From Tepidamorphus sp. (GTDB lineage: Bacteria; Pseudomonadota; Alphaproteobacteria; Rhizobiales; Tepidamorphaceae): a stretch of DNA of 64,000 bases. Below, piece after piece: positions 42,142-49,606 of the stretch (its first letter is position 1; every line of letters begins with the position of its first letter). The stretch is from NCBI GenBank assembly GCA_028280885.1, contig JANQKY010000045.1, positions 1 through 64,000 on the forward strand, in the 5' to 3' direction. The notes under the pieces were generated by a model. The model was not told where the DNA came from, did not search any database, and saw only the letters and a list, made by a program, of their open reading frames with translations. Position numbers and translations under genes: made by a program.

Positions 42142-42166
42142 GGCCGCCCTTCGGGGCGGCCTTTTT
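42142..42166 (+). terminator. Strong intrinsic terminator with UUCG tetraloop after the tailspike gene
   Basis: GGCCGCCC at 42142-42149 pairs perfectly with GGGCGGCC at 42154-42161 around TTCG, making the very stable C(UUCG)G loop, followed by TTTTT. It lies 53 bases after the tailspike stop codon and just before the endolysin gene, so the endolysin-holin pair should have its own promoter or depend on read-through. Confidence 0.85.
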
Positions 42167-42196
42167 CTTTGGCTTCACCAACGCTCTGGAGGTCTG

Positions 42197-42877
42197 ATGA
42201 CAAAGGACAGCTTTGATACGCTGATGCCGCATCTGTTCCGGCATGAGGGCGGTTTCGCCGATCATCCGCGCGATCCCGGCGGTGCGACCAAATACGGCAT
42301 CACGCGCGCGACCCTGTCCTCCTGGCGCGGGCGGCCGGTCTCCAGGACGGATGTCAGGCGGTTGACGCAGGCCGAGGCCGCCGCGATCTACCGGGCGCGA
42401 TACTGGGCCGTGGTCAAGGCGGACGCGTTGCCCGCCGGCGTCGACTACTGCGTCTTCGATGCGGCGGTGAATTCGGGGCCCTCCCGCGCGGCGAAATGGC
42501 TGCAGGCGACGGTTCGCGTCACCCAGGATGGCGTGATCGGGCCGAAGACGCTCGCGGCTGTAAAGGCGGCCGACCCGGGTCGCGTGGTCGAGGATCTCTG
42601 CGATATCCGTCTGGCCTTTCTGCGTGGCCTGTCGACCTGGTCCGTCTTCGGCCGCGGCTGGGAGCGCCGCGTCGAGGCGGTTCGCGCCCATGCCCTGACG
42701 ATGGTAGACAAGACGATGGTAGACAAGACGATGGTAGACAAGACGATGATAGCCGGGACGATAGCGGCGGGCGGGCCGGCACAGGCGCGGCCGCCCGCCG
42801 AGGCAAAGCCCGACGGGCGCATCTGGTCCGTCCTGGCCGCTTTCCTGCGCGCGCTGCTGACCGGAGGCAGGCGATGA
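42197..42877 (+). CDS. GH108-family endolysin (N-acetylmuramidase)
   Basis: The 226-residue protein is a glycoside hydrolase 108 muramidase. Glu17 is in LFRHEGGFADHPRDPGGATK, followed by YGITRATL. A PG_binding_3-like region follows with VNSGPSRAAKWLQ, DGVIGPKTLAAV and RLAFLRGLSTW. It degrades the cell wall to release particles. The ATG at 42197 follows GGAGG. The C-terminal part contains MVDKT repeated three times from an exact 15-base tandem repeat, and a final hydrophobic helix (WSVLAAFLRALL) that could associate with membrane. It is coupled to the holin gene by an ATGA overlap. RcGTA uses a similar endolysin encoded away from its main cluster. Confidence 0.9.
   Translation: MTKDSFDTLMPHLFRHEGGFADHPRDPGGATKYGITRATLSSWRGRPVSRTDVRRLTQAEAAAIYRARYWAVVKADALPAGVDYCVFDAAVNSGPSRAAKWLQATVRVTQDGVIGPKTLAAVKAADPGRVVEDLCDIRLAFLRGLSTWSVFGRGWERRVEAVRAHALTMVDKTMVDKTMVDKTMIAGTIAAGGPAQARPPAEAKPDGRIWSVLAAFLRALLTGGRR
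42701..42745 (+). repeat. 15-base in-frame tandem repeat, three copies (MVDKT)
   Basis: The unit ATGGTAGACAAGACG occurs three times exactly, followed by a degenerate fourth copy at 42746-42760. It adds Met-Val-Asp-Lys-Thr units to the endolysin linker without breaking the frame. Confidence 0.9.
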
Positions 42878-43275
42878 TCGGCGCGCTCACGCCCTTTCTC
42901 GGCCCGGTGCTGGAGATCGTCCAGCGGGTCGTTCCGGACCCGGCCGAGCGGGCCCGCATCGAGGCGGACCTGCGCAGCGCGGCCGCCGAGACGGATGCCC
43001 GCCTGGCCGAGGCGCAGGCCTCGATCATCACGGCGGAGGCGCAGGGCTCGCCGCTGCAGCGCAACTGGCGGCCGCTCTTCATGGTGGTCTGCATGGGCCT
43101 GCTGGTCTGGCATGCGGTTGCCGTGCCGATCCTCGCAGCCGTCCTTGCCGTGCCGCTCGACGAGGTCGTCGGCCTGCGCGCGGTTCCCGACGGTCTGTGG
43201 ACCCTGCTCGTCGTCGGCATGGGCGGCTATATCGGCGGGCGGTCCCTGGAAAAGGTCTTTGCGAAGAGCGAGTAG
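42874..43275 (+). CDS. Holin family protein (3TM-type)
   Basis: The 133-residue protein has an N-terminal hydrophobic stretch, a long amphipathic helix (RIEADLRSAAAETDARLAEA) and two strong C-terminal transmembrane segments (RPLFMVVCMGLLVWHAVAVP and DGLWTLLVVGMGGYIGG). This arrangement is that of the 3TM phage holin family, and RNWRPLFM is a characteristic entry to the membrane part. It would form membrane lesions that let the endolysin reach the wall. It is translated together with the endolysin (ATGA overlap, GGAGG upstream). Confidence 0.88.
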   Translation: MIGALTPFLGPVLEIVQRVVPDPAERARIEADLRSAAAETDARLAEAQASIITAEAQGSPLQRNWRPLFMVVCMGLLVWHAVAVPILAAVLAVPLDEVVGLRAVPDGLWTLLVVGMGGYIGGRSLEKVFAKSE

Positions 43276-43347
43276 GCTGGTCGCCTTGCCCCGGAGCCGC
43301 TAACGTTCCGCTCCGCTGCCTGAAACCAACCTGCGGAGCCCCCTTCC

Positions 43348-44046
43348 TTGAACGTCACAGAAGCCGTCCGCTCGCGCCTGTCCTGCCGTGCCTTTCTCGA
43401 CAAGCCGGTGCCGGAAGAGATCGTCCGCGAGATCATCGATGCCGCCCGGTTCGCGCCGTCGGGCGGCAATCTCCAGCCCTGGCACCTGCATGTGCTGACC
43501 GGCGAACCGCTGGCCGATCTGCTCGGCCGGATCGCGCCGCGCTTCGATCTCCTGCCGAAGGGCGAGGGCGCCGAATACCAGATCTATCCTCACCCGCTGG
43601 CCGAGCCCTATCACGCCCGCCGCTTCAAATGCGGCGCCGATCTCTATGCGGCTCTCGGCATCCCCCGCGAGGACAAGCCCGGCCGCTACCGGCAGTTTGC
43701 CCGCAACTTCGCCTTCTTCGGCGCCCCCGTCGGCCTGTTCGTCTCGATCGACAAATCGATGGGCCCGCCGCAATGGTCCGATGTCGGCATGTTCGTCCAG
43801 ACGCTCATGCTGGTTGCCCGCGACCACGGCCTGCACACCTGCGCGCAGGAGGCCTGGACCTTCTGGCACAAGACGCTGAACGAGCGTCTTGACCTGCCGG
43901 AGGACCGGCTGGTGTTCTGCGGCATCGCGCTGGGCTATGGTGATATGGACGCGCCCGTCAACGGCTGGCGCACCGAGCGGGCGGAGGTCGACGACTTCAC
44001 CGCGTTTCACGGCTTCCAGCCCCGTACTGGTCAGTCTCCCACCTGA
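43348..44046 (+). CDS. Nitroreductase family protein
   Basis: The 232-residue flavoprotein has the nitroreductase FMN-binding start AVRSRLSCRAFLDKPVPEEI, then AARFAPSGGNLQPWHLHVL in the first third and the C-terminal region FCGIALGYGD. It reduces nitro compounds, quinones or related substrates with NAD(P)H. The start is a TTG at 43348. It lies 72 bases beyond the holin gene and marks the right flank of the phage-like cluster. Its high-GC composition is that of the host chromosome. Confidence 0.9.
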   Translation: MNVTEAVRSRLSCRAFLDKPVPEEIVREIIDAARFAPSGGNLQPWHLHVLTGEPLADLLGRIAPRFDLLPKGEGAEYQIYPHPLAEPYHARRFKCGADLYAALGIPREDKPGRYRQFARNFAFFGAPVGLFVSIDKSMGPPQWSDVGMFVQTLMLVARDHGLHTCAQEAWTFWHKTLNERLDLPEDRLVFCGIALGYGDMDAPVNGWRTERAEVDDFTAFHGFQPRTGQSPT

Positions 44047-44110
44047 ACGTGCCATTCCCTGAACGCTTCATTCATCGCCGGTTCAGGCCCTCGACCCTAA
44101 AGTCCCGCCC

Positions 44111-44530
44111 ATGATGACGAATCCTCTGAAACACACCCTCTTTGCCGCCGCCATCGCGGTTGCGACGGCAGGCGCGGCGCAGGCGGCCGCCGGCGAGCCC
44201 CTTGCGTGTTCGTTCCGGCTCGGCGAGACTTGCGGCACCTCGCAGCCGGGATCGCATTCGGCGGGCGTTGTCCTCCCCGATTCGGTCTCAGGATCGGGTA
44301 TGGGACGGGGCAACAACCCGGCAGCGACGCCGGAAAGCCTGCAACTGGCGGCTGGCAGTTGCGGGTCCGCGGCGGCGGCTGCCGCGGCGGCGCAGGGCGG
44401 CAAGGTGATCGGCGCGCCGCGCAAGGTCAAGCAGGGCAACCAGACGATGTGCATCGTCACCGTGCTGATCAAGGATCCCACCGGCAACAGTCCGCCGACC
44501 CGTCGGCGGATCACGGTTCCGGCCAACTAG
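44111..44530 (+). CDS. Small secreted protein in FeuN position upstream of FeuP/FeuQ
   Basis: The 139-residue precursor has a clear signal peptide (HTLFAAAIAVATAGAAQAAA) and a mature domain with four cysteines (CSF, CGT, SCGS, MCIV). The C-terminal half, AAAAAQGGKVIGAPRKVKQG followed by TVLIKDPTG and RRRITVPA, resembles a PepSY-like fold. In Sinorhizobium a small periplasmic protein, FeuN, encoded just upstream of feuP restrains the sensor FeuQ. This gene has the same position and export signal, so a FeuN-like role is plausible but unproven. The spacing to the regulator is 78 bases and is filled with 13-base repeats. Confidence 0.7.
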   Translation: MMTNPLKHTLFAAAIAVATAGAAQAAAGEPLACSFRLGETCGTSQPGSHSAGVVLPDSVSGSGMGRGNNPAATPESLQLAAGSCGSAAAAAAAAQGGKVIGAPRKVKQGNQTMCIVTVLIKDPTGNSPPTRRRITVPAN

Positions 44531-44544
44531 CCAGGCGTCGCGGG

Positions 44545-44596
44545 GCCAGGCAGACGGGCCAGGCAGACGGGCCAGACAAGCGGGCCAGACAAACGG
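44545..44596 (+). repeat. 13-base tandem repeat, four copies, upstream of feuP
   Basis: GCCAGGCAGACGG occurs twice exactly, then GCCAGACAAGCGG and GCCAGACAAACGG, all head to tail. The last copy ends 12 bases before the response regulator ATG and provides its weak Shine-Dalgarno region (GGAAACG). Copy-number change here could alter expression of the regulator. Confidence 0.85.
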
Positions 44597-44608
44597 AAAC
44601 GACACTAG

Positions 44609-45283
44609 ATGCGCATTCTGATCGTCGAGGACGACAAGGATCTCAACCGGCAGCTGGTCACCGCGATGACCGATGCCGGCTACGCGGTCGACACCGCGTT
44701 CGATGGCGAGGAGGGCCATTTCCTTGGCGACACGGAGCCCTATGACGCGGTCATCCTCGACATCGGGCTGCCCCAGATGGACGGCATTCGCGTGCTCGAA
44801 ACCTGGCGCCAGGACGGCCGCAAGATGCCGGTCCTGATCCTGACTGCGCGCGACCGCTGGAGCGACAAGGTCGCCGGCATCGATGCCGGCGCCGACGACT
44901 ACGTCGCCAAGCCCTTCCACATGGAGGAGGTGCTCGCCCGCATCCGGGCGCTGCTGCGCCGCTCGGCCGGCCATGCCTCAAGCGAGATCGAATGCGGCCC
45001 CGTCCGCCTCGACACGCGGTCCTCGCGCGTCACCGTCGACGGCAATCCGGTCAAGCTCACCTCCCATGAGTTCCGCCTCCTGTCCTACCTGATGCATCAC
45101 CAGGGCCGCGTCGTTTCCCGCACCGAACTGGTCGAGCATCTCTACGACCAGGATTTCGACCGGGATTCGAACACGATCGAGGTGTTCATCGGCCGGCTGC
45201 GCAAGAAGCTGAACACCGATCTGATCGAGACGGTGCGCGGGCTGGGCTATTCGATCGCGGCGCCGGCGGGTGCTGCGGACTAG
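44609..45283 (+). CDS. feuP: OmpR/PhoP-family response regulator (FeuP-like)
   Basis: The 224-residue regulator has a receiver domain with acidic pocket EDD (7-9), phospho-acceptor Asp51 (ILDIGLPQMDG), LTARDRW and the lysine of DDYVAKPFH. It is followed by a winged-helix DNA-binding domain (LTSHEFRLLSYLMHHQGRVV, and the SNTIEVFIGRLRKKL recognition helix). Linkage to a sensor kinase and the ccmIEFH cluster matches the rhizobial feuPQ-cycHJKL neighbourhood, where FeuP controls genes for iron uptake or cyclic glucan export. The orthology is inferred from context. Confidence 0.85.
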   Translation: MRILIVEDDKDLNRQLVTAMTDAGYAVDTAFDGEEGHFLGDTEPYDAVILDIGLPQMDGIRVLETWRQDGRKMPVLILTARDRWSDKVAGIDAGADDYVAKPFHMEEVLARIRALLRRSAGHASSEIECGPVRLDTRSSRVTVDGNPVKLTSHEFRLLSYLMHHQGRVVSRTELVEHLYDQDFDRDSNTIEVFIGRLRKKLNTDLIETVRGLGYSIAAPAGAAD

Positions 45284-45315
45284 GGATAGCTGCGTGTTTG
45301 TCGCCCGTATCGTTT

Positions 45316-45336
45316 TGACCGGTATCGAACCGGTCA
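45316..45336. promoter_or_regulatory. Perfect inverted repeat between feuP and feuQ
   Basis: TGACCGGT, five bases ATCGA, ACCGGTCA form a perfect 8+8 dyad, 33 bases after the regulator stop codon. The 161-base gap to the sensor gene is long for a two-component operon. The dyad could be an operator for a separate feuQ promoter or an RNA hairpin; no T-run follows, so it is not a typical terminator. Confidence 0.45.
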
Positions 45337-45444
45337 TTCTGCTCCGCCGACAACACCAGCTATGATACAGCAGGACATCCTCCCGCATCCGATCCGAGAC
45401 GTGTCGACCAGAATGACACCGCAGCGACGTCCCGACAGCACCGT

Positions 45445-46863
45445 ATGACCAGCCGCCGACCGACCTCGCTTGCCCTGCGCCTGTTCGTGCTGGCGGCCGT
45501 CTGGAGCCTGATCGCGCTGGCGATTGCCTATGCCGTGCTGATTTCCAGCTATCGGACAAGCGCCGAGCGGGCCTTCGGCGACATTCTCGACCTGCATCTG
45601 TTCAACGTCGTCGCCGCGATCCAGCAGGACGAGGTCGGCCAGATCTACGGCAATCCGCAACTCGGCGATCCGCGCTTCGAGAGCTTCCATTCCGGCTGGT
45701 ACTGGCAGGCGATCAGGCTCGGCGAGCGCGATCAGGTGATCGTCTCGCCGTCGCTCGCCAATGGCCGGCTGCGGCTGTTCAACCTCGAGGAGCAGCCCTT
45801 CGACGAGAGTTTCCAGCGGGTGATGGATATCGAGGGGCCGACCGGCGAGGCGCTGCGCGCGGTCGAGCAGCTGGTGCTGTTCGATTCGACCGGCGACCGG
45901 CTCGCCTTCGCGGTCGCCGGCGATCTCGGCCTGGTCGAGGCCGACATCGCCCGGTTTCGCAACCGTCTGTTAACCGTGTTTGCAATTCTGGCGGCTGGAA
46001 TCCTGGCGATCACGATGCTGCAGGTGCGCCTCGGCCTGCGGCCGCTGCGCTCCGTGGAGCAGTCCCTTCTGGCGATCCGCGAGGGGCGGGCCGAGAAGCT
46101 CGACGGTGCCTATCCGCGCGAGATCGCGCCGCTGACCAGCGAGCTGAACGCGCTGATCGAAACCAATGCCAAGACCGTCGAGCGCGCCAGGACCCATGTC
46201 GGCAATCTCGCTCATGCTCTGAAGACGCCGCTGTCGGTCGTCACCAACGAGGCCCGCGCCGAGGGCTCGCCGCTCGGCGACAAGGTTGTCGAGCAGGCCG
46301 GGCTGATGCGCCACCAGATCGACTACTATCTCGACCGGGCCCGCGTCGCCGCTGCCGGCGGCCTCGTCACGACGGTGACCGATGTCGCGCCGCTTGCCGA
46401 AACCTTCGGCCGGGCGATGACGAAAATCTACCAGGATCGCGGGATTTCGCTCGACATCGAGATCGAGGACGGCGCCCGCTTCCAGGGCGAGAAACAGGAC
46501 CTGGAGGAACTGTTCGGCAACCTGGTCGACAACGCCTTCAAATGGGCGAACGCGCGCGTCCGGCTGTCCTGCCGCAGGATCGATGCCAATGACATTGAAG
46601 GCGGCGACATTGAAGGCGGCGACATCGAAGGCGGCGACCGGCCGATGCTGGAGATCATCGTCGAGGATGACGGGCCGGGCCTCACCGCAGAAGAGCGCAA
46701 GGAGGCGATGCGGCGGGGCAGGCGGCTTGATGAATCGCAGCCCGGCTCCGGCCTCGGCCTGTCGATCGTGCGCGACCTGACCGATCTCTATAACGGCGCC
46801 TTCGAGCTTGCCGCCTCGCCGCTCGGCGGCTTGCGGGCGATCCTGCGGCTGCCGGCGGCTTGA
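45445..46863 (+). CDS. feuQ: Sensor histidine kinase (FeuQ-like, PhoQ-type)
   Basis: The 472-residue kinase has two transmembrane helices (about 12-35 and 178-200) framing a periplasmic domain, a HAMP region, and an H-box NLAHALKTPLSVV with His257. The ATPase domain has N-box NLVDNAFKWA, G1 VEDDGPGL and G2 GSGLGLSIVRDL. An unusual insertion, DIEGG repeated three times, lies between the N- and G1-boxes and is encoded by a 15-base tandem repeat. It pairs with the upstream regulator. The start ATG is at 45445. The periplasmic domain is where a small inhibitor such as FeuN would act. Confidence 0.87.
   Translation: MTSRRPTSLALRLFVLAAVWSLIALAIAYAVLISSYRTSAERAFGDILDLHLFNVVAAIQQDEVGQIYGNPQLGDPRFESFHSGWYWQAIRLGERDQVIVSPSLANGRLRLFNLEEQPFDESFQRVMDIEGPTGEALRAVEQLVLFDSTGDRLAFAVAGDLGLVEADIARFRNRLLTVFAILAAGILAITMLQVRLGLRPLRSVEQSLLAIREGRAEKLDGAYPREIAPLTSELNALIETNAKTVERARTHVGNLAHALKTPLSVVTNEARAEGSPLGDKVVEQAGLMRHQIDYYLDRARVAAAGGLVTTVTDVAPLAETFGRAMTKIYQDRGISLDIEIEDGARFQGEKQDLEELFGNLVDNAFKWANARVRLSCRRIDANDIEGGDIEGGDIEGGDRPMLEIIVEDDGPGLTAEERKEAMRRGRRLDESQPGSGLGLSIVRDLTDLYNGAFELAASPLGGLRAILRLPAA
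46591..46635 (+). repeat. 15-base in-frame tandem repeat, three copies (DIEGG)
   Basis: GACATTGAAGGCGGC occurs twice exactly and once with a single substitution, inserting fifteen residues of Asp-Ile-Glu-Gly-Gly into the kinase ATPase domain between conserved boxes. Confidence 0.9.
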
Positions 46864-47013
46864 TCTGCCGTGGTCACGCGACTGTCTCCGTGACGTGTCC
46901 CTGCTCGTCATCCTAATGCCCCAATTTGCCTGATCTTCGGCAGCCGGCGCATGCGTGTGATCGGACTGGCCGGCAAGGCGGTTGGCCATCACGGGTTCAA
47001 GGGACGAAGACGA

Positions 47014-47478
47014 ATGCAAGTCATGAAATTGGCGCTGGTCGCCACGATCGGTCTCGGCGTTGCCGCCTGCAACACCGATCGCACCGGCGAGACGCTCGGC
47101 ACCGTGATCGGCGCAACGGCCGGCGGGGTCATCGGCAACCAGTTCGGCTCCGGCAGCGGCCAGGCGCTCGCGACGGCTGCGGGGATCGTCGCCGGCGGCC
47201 TGATCGGCAACCGGATCGGCGCGGCCGCCGACGAGGATGCGCGCCGCCGCGCCATGCAGGCCGAGTATCAGGCGCTGCAATACGGTCCGCCGAACACGCC
47301 GGTGGTCTGGCGCGATCCCGACGACAATGTCTATGGCGAGGTGGTTCCGGGCGCGCCCTATCAGCGCGGCGGACAGAATTGCCGCGACTATACCCACACG
47401 ATCTATGTGGACGGCCGCCCGGAGGTTGGGCGCGGCACCGCCTGCCGCCTGCCCGACGGCACCTGGCAGACCGTCTGA
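47014..47478 (+). CDS. Glycine-zipper outer-membrane lipoprotein (17 kDa antigen-like)
   Basis: The 154-residue precursor has a lipoprotein signal (LALVATIGLGVAAC, lipobox VAAC). A glycine-zipper 2TM segment, LGTVIGATAGGVIGNQFGSG and IVAGGLIGNRIG, follows. The C-terminal domain (CRDYTHTIYVDGRPEVGRGT, then ACRLPDGTWQTV) is the surface antigen/RT821-like domain. It is likely anchored in the outer membrane with a role in envelope integrity. The start is ATG 47014; ATG 47023 is equally possible. It lies 150 bases after the sensor kinase gene. Confidence 0.85.
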   Translation: MQVMKLALVATIGLGVAACNTDRTGETLGTVIGATAGGVIGNQFGSGSGQALATAAGIVAGGLIGNRIGAAADEDARRRAMQAEYQALQYGPPNTPVVWRDPDDNVYGEVVPGAPYQRGGQNCRDYTHTIYVDGRPEVGRGTACRLPDGTWQTV

Positions 47479-47591
47479 GCGGCCGCGTGCCCAGCACGCG
47501 GTTTGCGCTTTCTTAAAGGCTGATCCGGCAGGATTCCCGACCTGAAACAGGCTCGAACGGTACGGACCGCCCCGCTGGCGGCGGCCCTGCC

Positions 47592-49022
47592 ATGGCGATC
47601 GATATGTCGGCGCGCGATCAGATACGAACCTACCTGGCAACCCTGCCGATAAATGTGCGGATGCAACTGCATCGCGAGATACGTCGGCGCCCGGCGCCGG
47701 ACGGTGACGCTGTGGTGTTCGACCTGATCGCCGGCTGCCTGGACGACATGATGGGCGACGATGGCGAGGACGGCCGGCCGGGCGACGGGCCGCCGCCGCT
47801 GTTTGCGAGGCCGCTCGAACCGTTCTTCGTCGAGTTCGAGGGCAGCCGCACCCATCGCGGCTTCATCGGCCGCGAGGCCTTCCGCACGATCTGGCTCTGG
47901 CTGTATCGCGAGATCCGCATGCGCGACGCGATCGCCGGGATCGAGGCCTCGGCGGCGACCGCGCTGATCATGGGCGATGTCGCCAAGGCCGAATCGCTCT
48001 ACGCGCGCCTGCGCGCCGAAGCGGTGACGATCCTGGAGGAGGCGATCCGCTATGCCGGGGCCGATCCGCGCAAGCGCATGCACATGGCGATGCAGCTTGA
48101 AGGCAGCCGCAACCTGGAGGTTCTCCCCGATATCGCCGCCGTCTTCGCCCTGGAAGCGGAGCTGGAGGCCGTAACGGGCGACTTGCCGGATCGGATCGAA
48201 GACCTCGGCGCGGACCGCGCGGCGACATTGATCGGGCGGATCGCGCAGTTTGACGGCGATCCGCTTTATCCGCTCGTCGCAATCACCAGCCGTCTTGCAA
48301 GCCCGGTTCAGATCCTGCGCATTCTGACCGTGTTCGAGGGGACCGATGACGGCGCCCGGCTGGCGGGAAGCCGCTTCTCGGTCTGTGTCGATATCGTCTT
48401 CGCGCTGCTCGACATGACCGCCGAGCGCATCGCCCGGACGACCGGCAGGCAAGCGGAACTCGACGGGCTTGTCGAGGTGATCGCGGATTTTCATCGCCTT
48501 GCAAGTGGCCTGGCCGCCACCATCGACCTCGACGGCTGTTCGGCCTGGCGCGCGCATCTGAGCGCCTTGCGCCGCCGGGCATCGCAAAGCCTGACCGCCG
48601 AACTGGAGCGGATTCCCGGTGCCGTCCGGCGCGTCATGCGATCACATTTCCGCGATGGCGGCCGCGATCCCGAACCGGGCGAGGAGGATATCCTCGAAGC
48701 CGAATACGTGCTCGGCCTGATGGTGGCGTTGAAACCCTACCGCGAGGAAGTCGCCGTCAACGAGCTGCTGGCGACCGTCGTCGGGCAGATCGAAAACCAT
48801 ATCGAGGTGGTGAGCGACGCGATCCTGGAAGACCTGCGCAATTCGATCGGCGCGGAGCGGCGCACCGCCGAACGCGACATGGAGATCGCCCTGCGTCTCA
48901 ACACGATCGTGTTCGGGGCCGATTATGCCGCCTTGCTGCGAAAGAGCGCCGATAACGCCACCCAGCTTCCGTTCGGCACGGCGGACGCGTCGCCCGCGGG
49001 CAAATCCGTCACGATGTCTTAG
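47592..49022 (+). CDS. Conserved-looking hypothetical protein, 476 residues
   Basis: I do not recognise a family. The protein is almost entirely alpha-helical and acidic, with no signal peptide or transmembrane segment. It contains an Asp/Gly-rich linker (DDMMGDDGEDGRPGDGPPP, about residues 51-69) and several leucine-rich helices, such as AFALEAELEAVTGDLPDRIE. Codon use and composition match its neighbours, and the reading frame is long, so it is surely coding. It lies between the FeuPQ-linked lipoprotein and the cytochrome c maturation genes. A helical scaffolding role is a guess only. Confidence 0.75.
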   Translation: MAIDMSARDQIRTYLATLPINVRMQLHREIRRRPAPDGDAVVFDLIAGCLDDMMGDDGEDGRPGDGPPPLFARPLEPFFVEFEGSRTHRGFIGREAFRTIWLWLYREIRMRDAIAGIEASAATALIMGDVAKAESLYARLRAEAVTILEEAIRYAGADPRKRMHMAMQLEGSRNLEVLPDIAAVFALEAELEAVTGDLPDRIEDLGADRAATLIGRIAQFDGDPLYPLVAITSRLASPVQILRILTVFEGTDDGARLAGSRFSVCVDIVFALLDMTAERIARTTGRQAELDGLVEVIADFHRLASGLAATIDLDGCSAWRAHLSALRRRASQSLTAELERIPGAVRRVMRSHFRDGGRDPEPGEEDILEAEYVLGLMVALKPYREEVAVNELLATVVGQIENHIEVVSDAILEDLRNSIGAERRTAERDMEIALRLNTIVFGADYAALLRKSADNATQLPFGTADASPAGKSVTMS

Positions 49023-49606
49023 GGCCGCCGCATCGGCCCCGCTGCTGTCCGGTTTAATTGCCGGGGTGTAGAGAACATCTGCGCGCAGGGTTCCTTGCCC
49101 GGCCGCGGCTCCCTCACCCCGGCCCTTCGGGCCGACCCTCTCCCGCCAAGGGGGAGAGGGTGCGAGTGCATCTGAGAGGTTCTGCGGTCTTCGCAACCGC
49201 CAGCAGACAGAAAACGCCGATGCCGCAAATGATGTCGGTGCCAATGTGCCCGATCCGTCCAGCGCGCTCTTTCCCTATCCCCCTTGGCGGGAGAGGGCGG
49301 CCCGCAGGGCCGGGGTGAGGGCGCGTGGCACGGCCGTTCATCGTGTCAGTTCTCTGATCCCGGATAGTCGCTAACGTGAATTACGGAATGACGCGGGAGT
49401 GGGCCCGGTCCTCGTATACTCTGATGTCATTGCCGGGCTTGTCCCTGCCGACCCGGGACAGTAGTGCCTCGGCCCCGGCAATCGGCTGCTTGCGACGCTT
49501 TGCCATTCTTTAGGTTCGTTCTAAACACTATATCTACGTCCCTGGATATGCCGGCGCGCAGGAGCGGTCCGGCCGGGCGGAGTGGAACGGGCCTGCGGAT
49601 CGGACA
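49023..49606. repeat. Gene-free 584-base interval with inverted-repeat element (family 2) and a family 1 fragment
   Basis: At 49111-49160 CCCTCACCCCGGCCCTTCGG and CCCTCTCCCGCCAAGGGGGA form the left arm. At 49274-49323 the complementary CCCCCTTGGCGGGAGAGGGC and GGCCGGGGTGAGGG form the right arm. At 49430-49480 TCATTGCCGGGCTTGTCCCTGC is a family 1 fragment like those near 14.7 and 26.3 kb. No gene is visible. Confidence 0.8.

Noticed and set aside
18345..43348. Attachment-site direct repeats flanking the phage-like cluster
   Set aside because: I compared the flanks by eye and saw no matching repeat, tRNA end or integrase; a computed search could still find a short one.
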